From positions 26,429,667 through 26,493,666 of the forward strand of contig NC_054884.1 in assembly GCF_018320785.1 (NCBI RefSeq): a stretch of 64,000 nucleotides of DNA. The letters are read 5' to 3'. This document shows, one piece after another, positions 61,701 to 64,000 of the stretch. The DNA comes from Cheilinus undulatus (taxonomy: Eukaryota; Chordata; Actinopteri; Labriformes; Labridae). The translations under genes and the position numbers were made by a program. The notes beneath the pieces were generated by a model. The model saw only the letters and a list, made by a program, of their open reading frames with translations, made no database searches and had not been told where the DNA came from. Position 1 is the first letter of the stretch. Every line of letters starts with the position of its first letter.

Positions 61701-62242
61701 AAGCTGAGAGAGCAGTCGGTAAGGAACAATACAGGCATACAGAGTTTCAAGAGAAAATCTAAAGAAAAGTTGTTTTCAAACTGAATTCAAGGAGCTTCAA
61801 GGAGGCAGGGAGTTTTGGCAAGAATGCACCCAATTATTGACAAGCAGAGTTGTTGAAGTGATTTTTTTTGTTTCTTAAACCAAAATTCTGGTGTTTATTT
61901 CCAGTTAGATTTCTTTTAAGTGTAAAAATAAAGAGATATATTTAATTCATTTTTTTTTCATGAATTCACTGTACTCAGAAGTATGCTGATGACATTTAAA
62001 AAAAATTTTAACACTTCTAGTCACTTTATAATAGTCACATTTAATTCTTCTTCATCTCTTAGCTCTCTCCTAACATCCTGAACGGGCTTCACGAGATCAG
62101 CCGCTGCGTTGTGAGTCAGAACTACCAACGCGGTCTGGAGGTGCATACTCAGGTTGTCAGCAGCAGCAACTTCAGCGAGATCTCCGCCTTCATGCCCATC
62201 CTTAAAGTGGTCATGACCATCGCCAACAAGCTGGGCGTCTAA
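46771..62242 (+). CDS. sec31b: COPII outer coat protein SEC31B
   Basis: Twenty-four coding exons: 46771-46973, 47434-47629, 47734-47829, 48217-48357, 50575-50717, 50799-50898, 50998-51159, 51568-51720, 51830-52060, 54603-54677, 54785-54877, 54967-55078, 55164-55342, 55436-55562, 55673-55818, 56007-56180, 56286-56438, 56543-56732, 57494-57889, 60669-60727, 61219-61344, 61430-61549, 61647-61718 and 62063-62242. Phases agree and give 1208 residues. Residues 1 to about 345 form WD40 blades ([35 protein letters not shown]). Residues of about 430-800 form the alpha-solenoid that builds Sec13/31 rods, about 800-1085 are Pro/Gly/Ser-rich, and a helical C-terminus follows. GWNDPP (Trp1029-Asn1030) matches the fragment that inserts into the Sec23/Sar1 active site. 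PAPGF (889-893) fits the ALG-2-binding PxPGF motif. The role is vesicle coat assembly at ER exit sites. The SEC31B rather than SEC31A assignment rests on linkage to ndufb8. Confidence 0.95.
49946..50475. mobile_element. Non-autonomous DNA element in a sec31b intron
   Basis: The left end GGTGACATATTTTGC and the reverse-complemented right end GGTCACGTTATGCAAAA form imperfect inverted termini. The interior is GC-richer, with a (GT)n run at about 50,357-50,374 followed by G's. There is no coding capacity. It lies in the intron between 48,357 and 50,575. The rest of that 2.2 kb intron holds nothing recognisable. Confidence 0.5.
52263..53802 (+). repeat. Dispersed repeat with RecQ-like exon, copy B (interrupted)
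   Basis: This is the second copy of the repeat at 12,788-13,304, in the sec31b intron 52,061-54,602. Its first 135 bases (to about 52,397) and last 370 bases (from about 53,434) align with copy A. The remaining 1 kb is a foreign insertion described separately. The equivalent of the RecQ-like open stretch starts at a GCGGATGAGCTTAGCG word near 53,490, where the copy A start codon is not preserved, and it carries a three-base deletion in the run of GAA codons. It still ends in GTGAGT at 53,576. It is non-coding now. Confidence 0.6.
52398..53433. mobile_element. DNA element with GGGGCTTTTCCA inverted ends
   Basis: The left end GGGGCTTTTCCACTACGGC and the reverse-complemented right end GGGGCTTTTCCATTACACAGC match over the first 12 bases and most of the next. 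AT directly flanks both ends (CAT before, ATA after), compatible with a very short target duplication. Subterminal parts on both sides are rich in GCC/AAGCC-type words in opposite orientation. No transposase is recognised inside. A purine-rich GAGA tract lies at 53,160-53,195. It inserted into the older RecQ-like repeat, so it is the youngest layer of this intron. Confidence 0.7.
57890..60668. other. sec31b: Long sec31b intron (2.8 kb)
   Basis: This is the intron between the large proline-rich exon and the 59-base exon carrying the Trp-Asn motif. Apart from the long-inverted-repeat element at 59,244-59,776 no repeat or RNA gene is recognised. It is the largest intron of the gene. Confidence 0.6.
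59244..59776. mobile_element. Element with ~150-bp terminal inverted repeats
   Basis: The left arm (59,244-59,395) and the right arm (59,627-59,776) are reverse complements over roughly 150 bases with scattered mismatches. Shared words include TTAGCCTCCAGAGAT, GCACCAGCCAGGAAG and TAGGCTATACAGC. The 230-base centre is unrelated and non-coding. The structure is that of a long-inverted-repeat, non-autonomous DNA element. The arms could pair into a hairpin in the sec31b pre-mRNA. Confidence 0.75.
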
Positions 62243-63790
62243 CCTCTACGCACCAAGCAGACTTCAGTGTTATCATATTGTTAAATATGTATTTATTTCT
62301 CTTTTTTTTGACCTGATGACATGCTTTGATAATGAGAAGAATTACTGATGATATTGCTGATTGTGGTCTTTATCACTCCATGCGTCGTCCTCTCTGGAGG
62401 ATTCAGCTGAGGGGGATTTTTGTTTTTGTAGATTTGTCGATGTTGCTGTGGTAATTTTACAAAAAAGAGATGAATGTATTCTGAAAGTAGTGATTCTGTG
62501 TAAATTCAGCTGTCGATGTAAATTACAAAGAAAGTGTCGCAAAGTTTAAATCAAGGCAGAATTTGTATGAGTAGGTGCTTTTCATAGTCCAAATTACGCT
62601 CCACATGTGCATATTATTTTGTCTTACTTCAGCAGTTGTACATGCAGCTGCATAAACAAAACATATGGAACTAACAGCTTCTTCATCCAGTGTAAAGCAA
62701 GAAATCAGATAGGAAGGAGAGTCTACGGAAGCCCTAAGTGGACAAACATCAATACATTTTATGTCACCTTTTTTTCCTGTTACGAGTATTTCTGTATTTT
62801 TCTTTCTCAAGATATCTTGTTTTTCATCACTTTAAGAAATAACACTGCTTTTTATGGAAGCCTTAAGAGGACATGTGCTCATATGTTTTATTTTATTCCA
62901 TTTTTGCCATAATGTGAATACATTTCAGTTGTGTTCTTGAAATAGTGATCACAGGAAAACCGGAATTGTTAATTGAGATTTGCTTGAAAAGAAAAAAAGT
63001 CTGATTGTGTGTCCACTCAGGGCTTCTGTAGTTTTCACTGATCACAAGCTAATTTCATGGGAATGCAATTGAAAATAGAAGAATTTTGAGGAAACAACAC
63101 AGGGGCGTCGTCTTTGGGCTTCCGTAGGAAACAGAGCGATTTCATGTTTTGTTTTTTTCTTTTTTTTTTATCACTAATCAACAACAAGCATCAAAAGCAT
63201 TTATAAAACTCTAACGCGCTGAATACTGACTGTTTTCTTCACCTGCTGTAAAGATATTGTTCGGTTTATTGTGCCATGAGGGGTTTTGGGCCAAAGCACT
63301 GATTGTCTATTAGCTGTCTGTTAGTTTTTGTTAATTTAGCCCTGTTAGCACTGATATTTACCATTGAGCTTTGCTGAATTACTGATTTTTTTTTTCTCCA
63401 TGTCACTCACTACTGAGTTAACATGGCAGCTTATGAACAAAACATTTATGTTTAACTGCAACCCTCCATGTTTAAAATGCTTTAACTCATCCTTGTACCA
63501 AGGCTACATCTCCTCCTTTTGTAACTCTGAATGACTTTTTTTGTAAAGGTGTTTTGTTGCACATCTTACCCTATGGTTCCACAAACCTAAATGAAATGAG
63601 AACGTATCATATTCAGAGGTTTGTAGCTGGATATAAAGCTGGATAGTTTGGTGTATCATGGCAGCAGCAGAAGGCAGTGAAGTGCCTCCAAGTGCTCATT
63701 TTGGTTGCACAGATATTTATACAATCCATCTTGCTTACTTTACTCATTGCAGAAACTTTTTCAAATAAAATTTCACTCCAAAGGACTTGA
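62243..63790 (+). other. sec31b: sec31b 3' UTR
   Basis: About 1.5 kb of AU-rich sequence lies between the stop codon and the first canonical poly(A) signal. A GGAAG/CTTAAG-containing word (ACGGAAGCCCTAAGTGGACA at 62,726 and TGGAAGCCTTAAGAGGACAT at 62,856) occurs twice. No further exon is recognised. Confidence 0.65.
63764..63769 (+). terminator. sec31b: sec31b polyadenylation signal
   Basis: AATAAA in TCAAATAAAATTTC is the first canonical signal that is well placed after the sec31b stop. Earlier AT-rich signals may be used as alternatives. Confidence 0.55.
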
Positions 63791-63894
63791 GACTTGAGTA
63801 ATCCCTTCACAAATGAGCCTTTGAAGTTCTGTTTTAGTTCAAACAAACTACATTTGTTAGTAGTCATCAGACCTACTTTGTTATGACTTTAACT

Positions 63895-64000
63895 GGTCCA
63901 CTGACTGGCCGAAGTCAACCACCTGACGATCAGATGAGCAGGCATATCCAGGTTTGAACCCTGGCTGGGGATTTCCTGCTTCAGAGCTCAGGCTTTTTGC
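63895..64000 (+). mobile_element. Possible tRNA-derived SINE head (cut by window end)
   Basis: GGTTTGAACCCTGGCTGGGG at 63,951-63,970 resembles a B-box within a tRNA-like acceptor arm, and the preceding 50 bases are compatible with a decayed tRNA head. The element continues beyond the window, so the call is tentative. Confidence 0.3.

Noticed and set aside
1-64000. CRISPR arrays, operons, prokaryotic signals, viral genes
   Set aside because: Split genes, SINEs and poly(A) signals identify vertebrate nuclear DNA; no regularly spaced direct repeats with unique spacers and no viral proteins are seen.

Overview
The window looks like a piece of a percomorph-type teleost fish nuclear chromosome. 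It has split genes with GT/AG introns, tRNA-derived SINEs, several Tc1-family DNA transposon remnants, and short non-autonomous DNA elements of the kind common in ray-finned fish. No bacterial, organellar or viral gene is recognised. The species assignment is inference; the gene identities are read from translated exons.

Layout: bases 1-34,500 hold no recognisable protein-coding gene. This desert mixes (a) repeats: a 0.7 kb TTGG-type simple repeat, three Tc1/mariner remnants, tRNA-derived SINEs, a degenerate GATACAA-type satellite at 8.7-13.7 kb broken up by at least four insertions, and paired copies of dispersed repeats; and (b) repeat-free, compositionally balanced blocks at about 1.5-1.8, 3.8-5.4, 15.2-16.1 and 24.2-25.3 kb that look like candidate conserved non-coding elements. 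Bases 34.5-63.8 kb form a compact gene block: fbxl15 (minus strand, 4 coding exons), a selenocysteine glutathione peroxidase (plus, 5 exons, in-frame TGA plus a 3' SECIS candidate), ndufb8 (plus, 5 exons) and sec31b (plus, 24 coding exons plus a 5' non-coding exon). The last three run head-to-tail with only about 100-250 bases between the end of one transcript and the start of the next.

The genes are functionally unrelated housekeeping genes: an SCF ubiquitin-ligase substrate receptor that tunes BMP signalling, a selenoperoxidase, a complex I accessory subunit, and an outer COPII coat subunit. The ndufb8-sec31b pair keeps the same order and orientation as human NDUFB8-SEC31B on chromosome 10, where HIF1AN and then PAX2 lie on the NDUFB8 side. 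The desert could therefore be part of a pax2 regulatory landscape (inference; pax2 itself is not in the window). I found no clearly new biological system. The items most worth checking are the selenoprotein with its SECIS, the candidate regulatory blocks, the RecQ-helicase-like exon carried by a dispersed repeat, and the nested repeat histories.
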